A DNA stretch of 64,000 nt from an uncultured Eubacteriales bacterium (GCA_900316415.1 ONCV01000003.1:108775-172774), one strand, 5' to 3'; counted from the first letter of the stretch, positions 44,601 through 53,519 are shown. Numbers and translations: made by a program. Notes: generated by a model from the letters alone, not told the origin.

Positions 44601-45554
44601 TCAGTAGAACGTGGCCACCGGATCCTCCGGCTCGATCGCCGGTTTCACGGAGATCACATCCAGAACGGGAACCTTCTCGCTGAAAATCCGATTCCGCTGC
44701 AGCCGCACCTTTCCCCGCACCGTAAACCAGGAGCCGGGAGAAGGCCGGTCCGCCTTTCCGCGATAGCAGGCCATTCCGGCGAACTGGGTATCCGCCGCGC
44801 AGCAGTTCATCAGCATGCGTCCCGCGGCAAAAACGCTGTCCGGCATGGGCTTGGTGGTTTGCGGGAACATGCCCTTGAATTCCACCGTCTTCCCCTCATA
44901 ATTCTCGCTGTTTTCCATCAGATCAGAGAAGAAGTAGGCGTAATCCCGATCCTCAATCTGAACCACCGGCGCATTGATATCAAAGGGCAGCGGATCCACG
45001 GTTTCATCCATCACGCTGCGCCCGTCCGGATACTCATAGAAAATATTGCATCTGCGATTGGCCTGACGGACAATTCTATGAAGCCCGTTCAGATCGGAGC
45101 CTTCGCTGCAGCGGTTGAAGACAACGACATCACAGGTCTGCAGCTTATCGAACACCAGGTTCCGCATATTCATGTTGAACACGGAGAAGGTATTGCTGTC
45201 CGCAAAGCAGATCTCCTGAGCAACGATCCATCCGTCCGGAATGTTGTCAAACAGCGTCTGCATGGGCCACATGCCGTTGTATTCAATAATCACGCGTTCA
45301 CAGTGGGTCTCCTCCGCAGCAGCCTGCAGGGCAGATTCGTTAAAATCTTCCTCTTCCTCCAGGGTTCGAAGGAATACATTTTCCCCGCTGAAGGAAGAAA
45401 AATCGTATTCGACTTCCCCTTCCTCGCACCGAAGCAGCAGGGTCTTCTCTCCGCTGTTAAAGCGCCGGTCCTCCAGCGTGCTCTGGATGAAGGTGCTCTT
45501 TCCTCCGTCCAGGAAGCCGGTAAAAAGGTACACAGGGATTTCTCTGGCAGCCAT
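44601..45554 (-). CDS. COG0523 (CobW-like) GTPase fused to DUF1980/YcgQ-like domain
   Basis: This is a 317-residue protein. The N-terminus is a CobW-type P-loop (VYLFTGFLDGGKST, first 25 residues) with a VVVFNRC segment as the likely G4-like position. It lacks the CxCC motif of the neighbouring CobW. From about residue 205 the C-terminus resembles the TIGR03943/DUF1980 domain, with GKTVEFKGMF, RMLMNCCAADTQFAGMAC and an ending close to ...VATFY. In Bacillus that domain is YcgQ, linked to zinc limitation and a permease. Here no permease lies nearby. The ATG at 45554 (GGAG nine bases ahead) is preferred to a TTG at 45569. It follows cobW by 4 nt. Confidence 0.8.
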   Translation of the reverse strand: MAAREIPVYLFTGFLDGGKSTFIQSTLEDRRFNSGEKTLLLRCEEGEVEYDFSSFSGENVFLRTLEEEEDFNESALQAAAEETHCERVIIEYNGMWPMQTLFDNIPDGWIVAQEICFADSNTFSVFNMNMRNLVFDKLQTCDVVVFNRCSEGSDLNGLHRIVRQANRRCNIFYEYPDGRSVMDETVDPLPFDINAPVVQIEDRDYAYFFSDLMENSENYEGKTVEFKGMFPQTTKPMPDSVFAAGRMLMNCCAADTQFAGMACYRGKADRPSPGSWFTVRGKVRLQRNRIFSEKVPVLDVISVKPAIEPEDPVATFY

Positions 45555-45558
45555 CTTC

Positions 45559-46668
45559 TTACACTCCAAACAGGGTCTTCAGATTATCCTCATCAATTTT
45601 GGAACCGATCACGCACAGCCGTCCAGTAACCTCCGCGCTGCCCCGGCGCACATCCATCTCACCGGGTGTGTAGTCGAAGTGGATCCAGCCGCCGTCCTCT
45701 GCGGGAACAATTCCCTTCGCGCGCAGGATCACGCCGTAGGAAAGCGCGTCCGTAAGCTGGCCCAGCATACCCTTCAGGCCCTCCTCAGTAAACTTCTTCG
45801 GGGTTTCCATGCCCCAGCTGGTAAACACTTCGTCTGCGTGATGATGGTGGTGATGATGATGCTCATGGTCGTGATCGTGATGATGCTCATGCTCTTCATC
45901 ATGATCATGATGATGCTCATGCTCTTCTTCATGATCGTGATCGCGGTGATGATGCCCATGTTCTTCTTCATGATCGTGGTCGTGATGATGATGGCATTCG
46001 CACTCGGGATCATCACACTCGTCATCATCCTCTTCTACTTCGGAAAGGATATGCGCCATCTCCTGCTCCAGGGTATCTGACTTTTCCATGGCGGCAAAGA
46101 TCTGCTTTCCGTCCAGCTCATTCATGGGCGTTGTGATGATGGTCGCGGTCTGGTTGTGCTCGCGGATCAGCTTCACCGCTTCCTCAATCTTCTGCTGGCT
46201 GGCGATATCCGTCCGGCTCAGGATAATGGTTGCAGCGTGCTCAATCTGGTTCAGGAAGAACTCGCCAAAGTTCTTCACGTAAATCTTGCATTTCCCGGCA
46301 TCCACAACGGCAACCAGGGAACCGATCTGGCAGTTCTCCCCGCAGACGGCGCTGGCTGCACGAACCACATCACTCAACTTGCCGACGCCGCTGGGCTCGA
46401 TCAGGATCCGGTCCGGATGATACTCATCCAGCACCTTCTGCAGCGCTTCGCCGAAATCACCCACCAGGCTGCAGCAGATGCAGCCGCTGTTCATTTCGGT
46501 CACCTGAATTCCGGCTTCCTTCATAAAGCCGCCATCAATGCCGATTTCACCGAATTCGTTTTCAATCAGGACCACTTTCTGCCCCGCATACGCATCCTTC
46601 AGCAGCTTCTTGATCAGCGTCGTTTTTCCGGCTCCGAGGAATCCGGAGAATACATCAATCTTGGTCAT
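45559..46668 (-). CDS. CobW/COG0523 metal chaperone GTPase with His-rich insert
   Basis: This 369-residue G3E GTPase has the P-loop GFLGAGKTT, the zinc-linked GCICCS motif and VVDAGKCK and ILSRTD motifs of the nucleotide site. Family members such as ZNG1 and YciC are zinc chaperones. A His/Asp/Glu-rich segment with about 30 histidines (HHDHDHEEEHGHHH-type repeats) is inserted before the C-terminal CobW_C domain (DEVFTSWGMETPKKFTEE onward). The start at 46668 (MTKIDVFSGFLG) is the family start, and the frame to 46737 is extended. The gene lies between the P-type ATPase and the DUF1980 fusion, 4 nt before the latter. Metal identity is inferred. Confidence 0.9.
   Translation of the reverse strand: MTKIDVFSGFLGAGKTTLIKKLLKDAYAGQKVVLIENEFGEIGIDGGFMKEAGIQVTEMNSGCICCSLVGDFGEALQKVLDEYHPDRILIEPSGVGKLSDVVRAASAVCGENCQIGSLVAVVDAGKCKIYVKNFGEFFLNQIEHAATIILSRTDIASQQKIEEAVKLIREHNQTATIITTPMNELDGKQIFAAMEKSDTLEQEMAHILSEVEEDDDECDDPECECHHHHDHDHEEEHGHHHRDHDHEEEHEHHHDHDEEHEHHHDHDHEHHHHHHHHADEVFTSWGMETPKKFTEEGLKGMLGQLTDALSYGVILRAKGIVPAEDGGWIHFDYTPGEMDVRRGSAEVTGRLCVIGSKIDEDNLKTLFGV
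45838..45995 (-). repeat. His-codon low-complexity stretch in cobW
   Basis: The DNA holds tandem gat/cat/ctc variants encoding repeats of H-x-H and EEEH-x-HHH-xDHD pattern, with about 30 His codons. Imperfect internal duplications are visible, and length variation between strains would be expected. Confidence 0.8.
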
Positions 46669-46759
46669 GGCAAAATTCCCTTCCTTCTTCCGATTACTGC
46701 CGACCGGTATTGTACTCCGTCCACCTTTTCCGGTCAAGCGTTTTTATGGATCCGGCGAT

Positions 46760-48820
46760 TTACCGCATGGCATTGAGGATCGCCAGCAGACACACGCCGA
46801 CATCCGAGAATACAGCGAGCCACAGCGGCACCAGTCCAACTGCGCCAAAAATCATCACTCCCACCTTCACCGCGATGGAGAAGATGATATTCTGCTTCAC
46901 GATCCGCTGGGTTTTGCGGGCCAGGCGGATCCCCTCCGCCACCTTCATCGGGTCGTCATCGATCAGAACCATATCCGCCGCTTCCACCGCGGCATCTGAT
47001 CCGGCAGCCCCCATGGCGACGCCGATGTCCGCTGTAGCCAGCACGGGAGCATCGTTGATGCCGTCTCCGACAAAGAGGATCTTTTCTTCCTGTCCGGAGC
47101 GCTGCGCCTGCAGCCGGTAAATATGGTTCACCTTTTCCTCAGGCTTCAGCTCCGCGTAAACCTCATCGACCCCGATTTTCCGTCCGATGGCCTCCGCGGA
47201 GCTCTTCCGGTCTCCGGTCAGCATGACAGTCCGCTGGATTCCCAGCGCTTTCAGCTGCCGGATCGCTTCCTCCGCGTTTTCCTTGACCACGTCGGCTATC
47301 ACCAGATGGCCTTCGTAGATACCGTCCACGGCAATATGCACGATCGTTCCGGTCAGATGGCAGTCATGGCAGTCTGCTCCTTCGGAAGCCATCAGCCGCT
47401 CATTTCCTGCCGCAACCCGACACCCGTTCACCCGGGCGATGACTCCCTGTCCGGCAATTTCCTGATAATCCGATATTTCCAGGTTTTCCCAGCCTATATA
47501 GCTTTCCCGGATGGCGTCTGCAATGGGATGTGTGCTGTATTTTTCCGCCGAGGCCGCATACTGAATCAGCTCTTCCTCCGGCATCTCGCGCGGGTGTACG
47601 GCAACCACCTCAAATACGCCCTTTGTCACGGTTCCGGTCTTGTCAAAGGCAACCACCGCTGCCCGGCTCAAATCTTCCAGAATATTGCTTCCCTTCACCA
47701 GAATGCCGCGCTTGCTGGCCCGGCCGATTCCGTTGTAATAGCTCAGCGGCACGGAAATCACCAACGCGCAGGGACAGCTGATCACCAGGAAGGTCAGGCT
47801 CCGGCGCAGCCATTCGCCCCAGTTTCCGGTGAGGATGCCGGCAATCAGGAACAGCGCGAGCGCGGACCCGACCACCACAGGCGTATAGATCCGGGCAAAC
47901 CGGGTGATAAACTTATCCGCATGGCTCTTGTGCTCCGTCGCATTTTCCACCAGCTCCAGAATCCGGCTGACCGCAGAATCATGTGCCAGCCGTTCCACCC
48001 GGATCTTCAGCAGCCCCCGCTGATTCACACATCCGCTCAGGGCTTCCTCTCCCACGCGCACAGCCCGGGGAACGCTTTCACCGGTGAGTGCCACGGTGTC
48101 CAGAAAGCTTTCTCCTTCCACCACGGTTCCATCCAGCGGGATGCGCTCTCCCGGTTTCACCAGGATGATTTCGCCGATTTCCACGTTCTCCGGCCGGGTC
48201 ACGGTCTCCGCCCCGTTCCGGATCACGGTGGCTTCCTCCGGTCGGATCTTCATCAGGGAGGAGATGGATTTCCGGCTGCGATCCACTGCATAGTCCTGCA
48301 GGAACTCACCCAGCTGGAAAAGCAGGAGCACCATCGCGCCTTCCGTGTATTCTCCCAGCACGAAGGCACCGATCGCCGCCAGGGACATCAGGAAGGTTTC
48401 GTCCAGAAGTTCCCTGTGAAGCAGGTTCTTTCCGGCGCTGAGGAAGATTTCATAGCCGATTGTCACCGCGGACATCAGGGAAAACAGCAGCCGAAACAGG
48501 CTCTGTTCCGGAAACAGGAGACCGATCACCAGCAGCGCGGCAGAGGTAATCAGCCGCCCGAGCATGATGCGGGGATTCTCCTCACCCTGCTCATGTTCAT
48601 GATGATCGTGTCCGCACCCGCAGCTCAGACCGTCATGATGATGTTCGTGTCCGCAGGAATCGTGCCCATGTTGATGCTCCCCGTGCTCCCCATGTCCGTG
48701 ATGGTGCCCTTCATGACCGTGATGGCCGTGGAGTTCTTCCGGATCCGAATGGTGCTGTTCATGATCATGCTCCCGCACTGTTTCGCCGGCCGGGATTGCT
48801 TTTTCCATTTCCTGCATCAT
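46760..48820 (-). CDS. P1B-type heavy-metal ATPase with His-rich N-terminus
   Basis: This 686-residue P-type ATPase of the Zn/Cd/Co export group has the phosphorylation motif DKTGTVTKG, the metal motif CPCALVISVPLSYYNGIG in the sixth helix region, and GDGINDAPVLATADIGVAMG. The N-terminus is not an HMA domain but about 90 residues of low complexity with around 25 histidines and three cysteines (CGHEHHHDGLSCGCGHDH). Eight membrane helices are expected. The start at 48820 has GGGGAGG ahead. ArsR lies 39 nt upstream and CobW 91 nt downstream. Zinc or cadmium export is the likely role. Confidence 0.9.
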   Translation of the reverse strand: MMQEMEKAIPAGETVREHDHEQHHSDPEELHGHHGHEGHHHGHGEHGEHQHGHDSCGHEHHHDGLSCGCGHDHHEHEQGEENPRIMLGRLITSAALLVIGLLFPEQSLFRLLFSLMSAVTIGYEIFLSAGKNLLHRELLDETFLMSLAAIGAFVLGEYTEGAMVLLLFQLGEFLQDYAVDRSRKSISSLMKIRPEEATVIRNGAETVTRPENVEIGEIILVKPGERIPLDGTVVEGESFLDTVALTGESVPRAVRVGEEALSGCVNQRGLLKIRVERLAHDSAVSRILELVENATEHKSHADKFITRFARIYTPVVVGSALALFLIAGILTGNWGEWLRRSLTFLVISCPCALVISVPLSYYNGIGRASKRGILVKGSNILEDLSRAAVVAFDKTGTVTKGVFEVVAVHPREMPEEELIQYAASAEKYSTHPIADAIRESYIGWENLEISDYQEIAGQGVIARVNGCRVAAGNERLMASEGADCHDCHLTGTIVHIAVDGIYEGHLVIADVVKENAEEAIRQLKALGIQRTVMLTGDRKSSAEAIGRKIGVDEVYAELKPEEKVNHIYRLQAQRSGQEEKILFVGDGINDAPVLATADIGVAMGAAGSDAAVEAADMVLIDDDPMKVAEGIRLARKTQRIVKQNIIFSIAVKVGVMIFGAVGLVPLWLAVFSDVGVCLLAILNAMR

Positions 48821-48859
48821 GGCATTGTCCTCCCCGTTCTTCTCATTTTTCCGTTTCGG

Positions 48860-49165
48860 TTACCGTCTTTCCTCCTCCAGGTGCTCCACTCCCATATCCA
48901 GAATTGTCCGGACGTGCTCGTCCGCCAGGGAGTACAGGATTCCCTTTCCGTCTCTCCGGGAGCGAATCAGCCGTGCATCCTTCAGGATGCGCAGCTGATG
49001 GGAAATCGCGGAGGTTGTCATCCCGAGGCTGTTCGCCAGCTCCGTCACGCCTACCTCGCGGCTGCGCAGCTCGTTCAGCACCCGCACACGGGTGCTGTCC
49101 GCGAACATGCGAAAGAGATCCGCCAGGTCATACAGCATTTCATCGTCATGGCTGAACTCGATCAT
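48860..49165 (-). CDS. ArsR/SmtB family metal-sensing repressor
   Basis: This 101-residue winged-helix repressor has the DNA-reading helix TTSAISHQLRILKDARLI. In the last helix the residues D82, H84, H95 and E98 give the DxH-x10-HxxE zinc site of CzrA/SmtB-type sensors (alpha-5 site). No N-terminal cysteine site is present, so zinc or cobalt sensing is more likely than cadmium or arsenic. It is the first gene of the operon and lies below an inverted-repeat operator at 49189-49216. RBS GGAGG precedes the ATG. Confidence 0.9.
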   Translation of the reverse strand: MIEFSHDDEMLYDLADLFRMFADSTRVRVLNELRSREVGVTELANSLGMTTSAISHQLRILKDARLIRSRRDGKGILYSLADEHVRTILDMGVEHLEEERR

Positions 49166-49188
49166 GGGGCACCTCCGGAATAATTTAT

Positions 49189-49216
49189 TTTCATTTGATC
49201 AATTGTTCAAATGAAA
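49189..49216 (-). promoter_or_regulatory. ArsR-type operator (13-2-13 inverted repeat)
   Basis: On the plus strand the left arm TTTCATTTGATCA and the right arm TGTTCAAATGAAA are separated by AT. The arms pair at 12 of 13 positions, and the centre TGATCA-AT-TGTTCA resembles the 12-2-12 sites of SmtB-type repressors. It lies directly downstream of the -10 at 49224, so binding would block the start of transcription. A weaker alternative promoter, TTGAAC-17-TAAATT (49182-49210), overlaps it. Confidence 0.8.
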
Positions 49217-49223
49217 CACTTGA

Positions 49224-49251
49224 ATTATACTCCCGCCTGCTCTGTTGTCAA
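49224..49251 (-). promoter_or_regulatory. Promoter of the metal operon
   Basis: On the minus strand, -35 TTGACA (49246-49251) and -10 TATAAT (49224-49229) are both consensus with a 16-nt spacer. The ArsR operator starts eight bases beyond the -10. Confidence 0.75.
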
Positions 49252-49340
49252 GACCCTTCTGAAAAAAATCAAGAAAAACCGCCGGAGGGCCGGAACAATT
49301 CCGGAGAACATACCATGCCATTCCATTCCCTTCCCGGGCC

Positions 49341-49375
49341 AAAAAACGCGCAGGCTTTCAGCAAAGCCTGCGCGC
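49341..49375 (-). terminator. Terminator of the GH3 gene
   Basis: A strong hairpin (CGCGCAGGCTTT, loop GCTG, AAAGCCTGCGCG) is followed by TTTTTT on the minus strand. It lies after the GH3 stop and ends the murB-to-GH3 run. The rest of the 223-nt gap holds the metal-operon promoter and operator. Confidence 0.85.
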
Positions 49376-49388
49376 GGAGAATTGCCTT

Positions 49389-51458
49389 TTATTTCCGGAT
49401 CTCGATCGGTTTGAGTCCCGTCAGCCGGACGCTCAGTTCATCCGGCTGATACAGCCCGGCATAGAGAGTCCCGCCGGTTGCCTCCCGGCGTTCTCCGTCC
49501 TCATCCACCACCGTCCAGGTAAGGGGATCCAGCTTCACGGTGATTTCCTTTTCCTCGCCCGCTTCCAGCCGCAGCCTGCGGAACCCGCAGAGCCGGGGAT
49601 GCAGGGGGGCCAGGGGACTGTCGCACCGGACATATACCTGGGCAACGGTTTCCCCGGCACGGTCGCCCGCGTTGCGGATCACCATTTTCACCGTGTCGCC
49701 GTCCAAGCTTGCCCGAACGGTTTCAAAGCGGGTGTAGCTCAGTCCAAAACCGAAGGGATACAGCGGAGTTCCCTCGAAATACCGGTAGGTCCGGTTCTTC
49801 ATCCGATAGTCCTCAAAATCCGGAAGCTCGGAGATATCATGATAGAAGGTCAGGGGCAGGCGGCCGCTGGGATTGACCTCTCCGAAAAGGATCCGGGCCA
49901 GGGCCTTTCCTCCGGCCTGCCCGGGATACCAGGCAAAAATACAGGCATTTCCCTCCGGAACATTCAGGCTCGATCCGGCGGCAACGACGGTTACCAGTTT
50001 CTTCGCCTTCCTTTCCAGATGCGCCAGCAGCTTCCGCTGGCTTTCCGGAATCAGCAGATCCTGCTTGTCTCCGCTGAAATATTCATTCCCGGTATCCCCT
50101 TCTTCGCCTTCCAGGCCCGCGTCCAGGCCCACGCAGGCGATGGTCACATCCGCAATTTCGGCATACATTTCTGCCTCGGCCAGCCGGTCGTCCGCCTGGG
50201 CCAGGCCGGATGTCCGATCCTTGAACAGGTGGCACCCCAGGCTGTAAAGCACCCGGATGCCATGCTGCGCCGCATAGTCCCGGATTCCTTTCAGGAAGGT
50301 AATATACCGGCTGCTGGTGCCGTTATAGTTGCCCTCCAGGGCGGGAACACTGTCTGCATTGGGACCGATCACGGCGATCGTCTTCACCTTCTCCGGAGAG
50401 AGGGGCAGCGTTCCGTCGTTCTTCAGCAGCACCATGCTCTTTTCCGCCGCGCGGAGCGCCAGGGCATCATGTTCATCCGTATCGCAGGCCGTCACCGGGA
50501 TTCGGTTATACTCACAGTTCTCATCAAACAGCCCCAGCAGCACCCGGGTGGTCATCAGCCGGGTGCAGGCCTCGGTGATCTGTTCCTCAGAAACCAGGCC
50601 TTCCTTCAGCGCCTCCAGCAGATGAAGATAGACATTGCCGCAGTTCAGGTCGCAGCCGTTTTCCATCGCCAGGGCAGCGCTTTCCGGAGCCGTGGCCGTC
50701 ACCATGTGGTGCGTATGGAAATCCGCGATCGCCCAGCAGTCGCTGACCACATGTCCCTGGAAGCCCCATTTTCCCCGGAGAATCTCCTTCAGCAGCGTTC
50801 TGGATCCGCACGCCGGTTCGCCGTTCACCCGGTTATACGCCCCCATGACGCTCTCGACGCCCGCGTCCTTCACCGTCGCCTCGAAGGCAGGCAGATAAGT
50901 TTCGAACATATCCTTTTTGCTCGCCTTTGCGTCAAAATGATGCCGCAGGGCCTCGGGACCGGAATGAACGGCAAAATGCTTGCTGCACGCCGCTGTCTTC
51001 AGATATTTCCCATCCCCCTGCAGGCCGCGGATAAAGCGAACGCCCAGTCGGGTGGTCAGATAGGGATCTTCTCCGTAGGTCTCGTGTCCCCGGCCCCAGC
51101 GGGGATCCCGGAAGATGTTGATATTCGGACTCCAGACCGTCAGCCCCTTGTAGATATCCCGGTCCCCATGAGCGCTCTGCCCATTGTACTTGGCTCTGGC
51201 CTCCTCCGAGATAACGGAAGCGATCTCCTCCTGCATCTCCTCGTCGAACATGGCGGCCAGGCCAATGGCCTGCGGAAAAACGGTTGCTGTTCCGGCGCGT
51301 GCGACCCCGTGCAGCACTTCATTCCACCAGTTGTAGGCCGGGATTCCCAGCCGGGGGATCGCCGGAGCATCATATTTCAGCTGGCTTGCCTTTTCCTCCA
51401 GGGTCATCCGGGATACCAGTTCCTCCGCCTGCCTGCGGGCTTCCTTCCTGTCGCGCAT
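49389..51458 (-). CDS. Glycoside hydrolase family 3 beta-glycosidase (cytoplasmic)
   Basis: This is a 689-residue GH3 enzyme with an N-terminal barrel, a middle alpha/beta sandwich and a C-terminal Fn3-like domain (EKEITVKLDPLTWTVVDEDG). The conserved nucleophile context reads GHVVSDCWAIADFH (Asp about 240), and SKHFAVHSGPEALRH carries the KHF motif. No signal peptide is seen, so it acts on imported oligosaccharides. Beta-xylosidase or beta-glucosidase is plausible, and the substrate is not determined. It is 13 nt downstream of a large membrane protein and is followed by a terminator. Confidence 0.9.
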   Translation of the reverse strand: MRDRKEARRQAEELVSRMTLEEKASQLKYDAPAIPRLGIPAYNWWNEVLHGVARAGTATVFPQAIGLAAMFDEEMQEEIASVISEEARAKYNGQSAHGDRDIYKGLTVWSPNINIFRDPRWGRGHETYGEDPYLTTRLGVRFIRGLQGDGKYLKTAACSKHFAVHSGPEALRHHFDAKASKKDMFETYLPAFEATVKDAGVESVMGAYNRVNGEPACGSRTLLKEILRGKWGFQGHVVSDCWAIADFHTHHMVTATAPESAALAMENGCDLNCGNVYLHLLEALKEGLVSEEQITEACTRLMTTRVLLGLFDENCEYNRIPVTACDTDEHDALALRAAEKSMVLLKNDGTLPLSPEKVKTIAVIGPNADSVPALEGNYNGTSSRYITFLKGIRDYAAQHGIRVLYSLGCHLFKDRTSGLAQADDRLAEAEMYAEIADVTIACVGLDAGLEGEEGDTGNEYFSGDKQDLLIPESQRKLLAHLERKAKKLVTVVAAGSSLNVPEGNACIFAWYPGQAGGKALARILFGEVNPSGRLPLTFYHDISELPDFEDYRMKNRTYRYFEGTPLYPFGFGLSYTRFETVRASLDGDTVKMVIRNAGDRAGETVAQVYVRCDSPLAPLHPRLCGFRRLRLEAGEEKEITVKLDPLTWTVVDEDGERREATGGTLYAGLYQPDELSVRLTGLKPIEIRK

Positions 51459-51471
51459 TCCTTTTCCTCCT

Positions 51472-53517
51472 TCAGTCCGTTTCCCTGTTCTGCTCCGTTG
51501 ATTTTCTCACCCGATAGACGGCTGCTTCACGGTTTTCAAAAATCTTTTCTCCCACCTTCGCGAGCCCGTCCGAATCCACCTCATAATCCCCCCGTTCGTA
51601 GGAGGATACATAGATATAATCCACGCCGTATTTTTCCAGGATATCGGCGTTTCCCTCCGGATTTTCAAAAAACAGTGCCAGATCCTGTTTCCTTTCGCTG
51701 GTATTGAATCCATGCCAGTACAGCCACAGATCCGGTCCGCACACCACGGTCCGCCCGGCAATCGCGAAAACCGGATTCAGGTGCTGTGTCCCCGTCAGGA
51801 AGACCGCATCCCTTTCCGTTTCCTTCCGCACAAACTCCCCGGCCTCGACCGCATCGCGGGAGAAGGCCTGATAGCTGGAAACACATTCCCGGGCAATGGT
51901 CAGCGCCGGGCTCAGGAACAGCATGACCGCCATGCCGCCCGCCATGACGCGCCGGCCCCGCAGTTCCTTCAGCATCCGCCAGACCTTCGCTGCCCAGTTG
52001 CTGACAATCATGCATCCATACATCCACGCGATATACAGCAGCTTGTTGTTGTCATACTCGTTGGGCTGAAAGCGGATCAGCTCGGCGGCCAGGACGATCA
52101 GGATCATTCCGCTGAACAGCCGCCGCTGCTTCGCATCCTTTTCCAGCGCTGCCAGCAGAAGCATCAGGAAGGGCAGCCCGATGTTCTTTACATAAAACCA
52201 GATGTAGAAATCCCGCATCCCGTGTCCGGAGGGATTGTTCACCCAGTTGAACTGGAAGCGGACAAATCCGGCGTTTCCCGTCTGCTGCTGAAAGGTCTGC
52301 GCAAAGGTGAATCCGATCAGCTGCGGCAAGGCAATGATCGCGGCGATCCCCCCATAGATCAGATACCTCTGAAGAATCCGGATCCCGGAACGATCCGTTT
52401 CCGCCGGTCCGGTTCCGGCGGATCCGCCTTCATTCCATCTCCGGCCCGCGTGAATCAGGTCATACCCCATGACGCCGAGGGAACTGAGCCCCAGCGCGAG
52501 GAAGGTATGGGTATGAATCAGCGGAAGCATCCCGGCCCAGAAGCCAAGAAGAATCTGTCCTCGGGGCTGCTCTCCCCGATCCCGGATGTCCGGCCGGAAA
52601 AGCGTTTCCAGCAGATAAAAGCAGGGCAGTCCCGCGGCCCATCCGCCCAGCAGCGTCCGTTGGGGAACCATCAGGTCACAGATCACGTTGCTCCAGCGAA
52701 GGTTGTTCGGCTCGGGCTGATTGGTGGGCGTTTTGTAATAGCCCTCCAGAATGTTCCGAAGCCGGTCCAGAACGGTCAGGCCTCCATCGGGATTAAAGCC
52801 GGCAGCCTGGTCAAAGTCATACAGAAAACCGAGCCCGCCATTGAAGAAAAACAGCGCAGCTGCCAGCAGCACAGTCTTCTTTCCGGTCGTCATCTGTCTT
52901 CCGAGGATCAGGATGCCCAGATAGCAGAGCATCATCATGAAGGTCCCCGGAAAAATGATGGCCGCCTGCAGGCTGCAGCCCATGAGACAAAAGGTGGAGC
53001 TCAGGCTGTCCGCCAGAAAGGGATAGCTGAGCCGGTGCCCGGGATAGAAGGGATAATCCGCGGGAAAATGCTTTCCCACCAGCCCCGTAATAAAACCCAT
53101 ATGCATGGGAAGGTCCCCGTAGGTGCTCTGTCCCACATTCCAGTTTCCCGCCTCGTCCACCCGCAGCACATGCGTATACTGCAGGTATCCGCCCAGCACG
53201 GTCAGGGGAACGATAAAAAACAGCATCCGGCGGGCTGTCCGGGTTTCCTCCCCGTCCCAGGGACGGACGGGCCGCCGGTCCCGCACACACCAGAAGAAAG
53301 CTCCGATTCCCACGCCAAGGAGCAGCGCCAGCAGGTGGGCCGCGATATCAAAGGACAGCAGGAACGCGAAGCCCGCCGGAAGCACCATTTCCTCCAGCAG
53401 CCCCAGGCTCATGCCCATCCAGATCCGGTCCAGGGCTTTTCTCCGCGGCAGCAGGCATCGGGCCGAAAAAAGCCCCAGCCCCTGGAACGCCAGAAAGTAA
53501 GCGATCGCAAGCAGCAT
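51472..53517 (-). CDS. Polytopic membrane protein, possible GT-C glycosyltransferase
   Basis: This 681-residue protein has about 12 predicted membrane helices and no recognised soluble domain. An early extracytoplasmic loop holds a conserved-looking STYGDLPMHMGFITG with an acidic residue, followed by YPGHRLSYPFLADSL. This resembles the acidic first loop of GT-C transferases, but the similarity is weak. The C-terminal part (about residues 530-681) is soluble and includes a QAFSRDAVEAGEFVRKETERDAVFL stretch. It is encoded 2 nt after whiA and 13 nt before the GH3 gene. Cell-envelope glycan synthesis is a reasonable guess, not shown. Confidence 0.7.
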   Translation of the reverse strand: MLLAIAYFLAFQGLGLFSARCLLPRRKALDRIWMGMSLGLLEEMVLPAGFAFLLSFDIAAHLLALLLGVGIGAFFWCVRDRRPVRPWDGEETRTARRMLFFIVPLTVLGGYLQYTHVLRVDEAGNWNVGQSTYGDLPMHMGFITGLVGKHFPADYPFYPGHRLSYPFLADSLSSTFCLMGCSLQAAIIFPGTFMMMLCYLGILILGRQMTTGKKTVLLAAALFFFNGGLGFLYDFDQAAGFNPDGGLTVLDRLRNILEGYYKTPTNQPEPNNLRWSNVICDLMVPQRTLLGGWAAGLPCFYLLETLFRPDIRDRGEQPRGQILLGFWAGMLPLIHTHTFLALGLSSLGVMGYDLIHAGRRWNEGGSAGTGPAETDRSGIRILQRYLIYGGIAAIIALPQLIGFTFAQTFQQQTGNAGFVRFQFNWVNNPSGHGMRDFYIWFYVKNIGLPFLMLLLAALEKDAKQRRLFSGMILIVLAAELIRFQPNEYDNNKLLYIAWMYGCMIVSNWAAKVWRMLKELRGRRVMAGGMAVMLFLSPALTIARECVSSYQAFSRDAVEAGEFVRKETERDAVFLTGTQHLNPVFAIAGRTVVCGPDLWLYWHGFNTSERKQDLALFFENPEGNADILEKYGVDYIYVSSYERGDYEVDSDGLAKVGEKIFENREAAVYRVRKSTEQNRETD

Positions 53518-53519
53518 GA

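Noticed and set aside
45838..45995. Possible CRISPR-like or tandem repeat array
   Set aside because: The repeats are short codon-level repeats inside an open coding frame, with no spacers of fixed length.
45774..46028. Met/Ile-rich 84-residue frame in the His-codon repeat of cobW
   Set aside because: It is a frame-shifted reading of the repetitive His codons.
47123..49183. 686-residue open frame on the plus strand
   Set aside because: It is a shadow of the P-type ATPase and ArsR genes. The real genes carry the P-type and winged-helix motifs.
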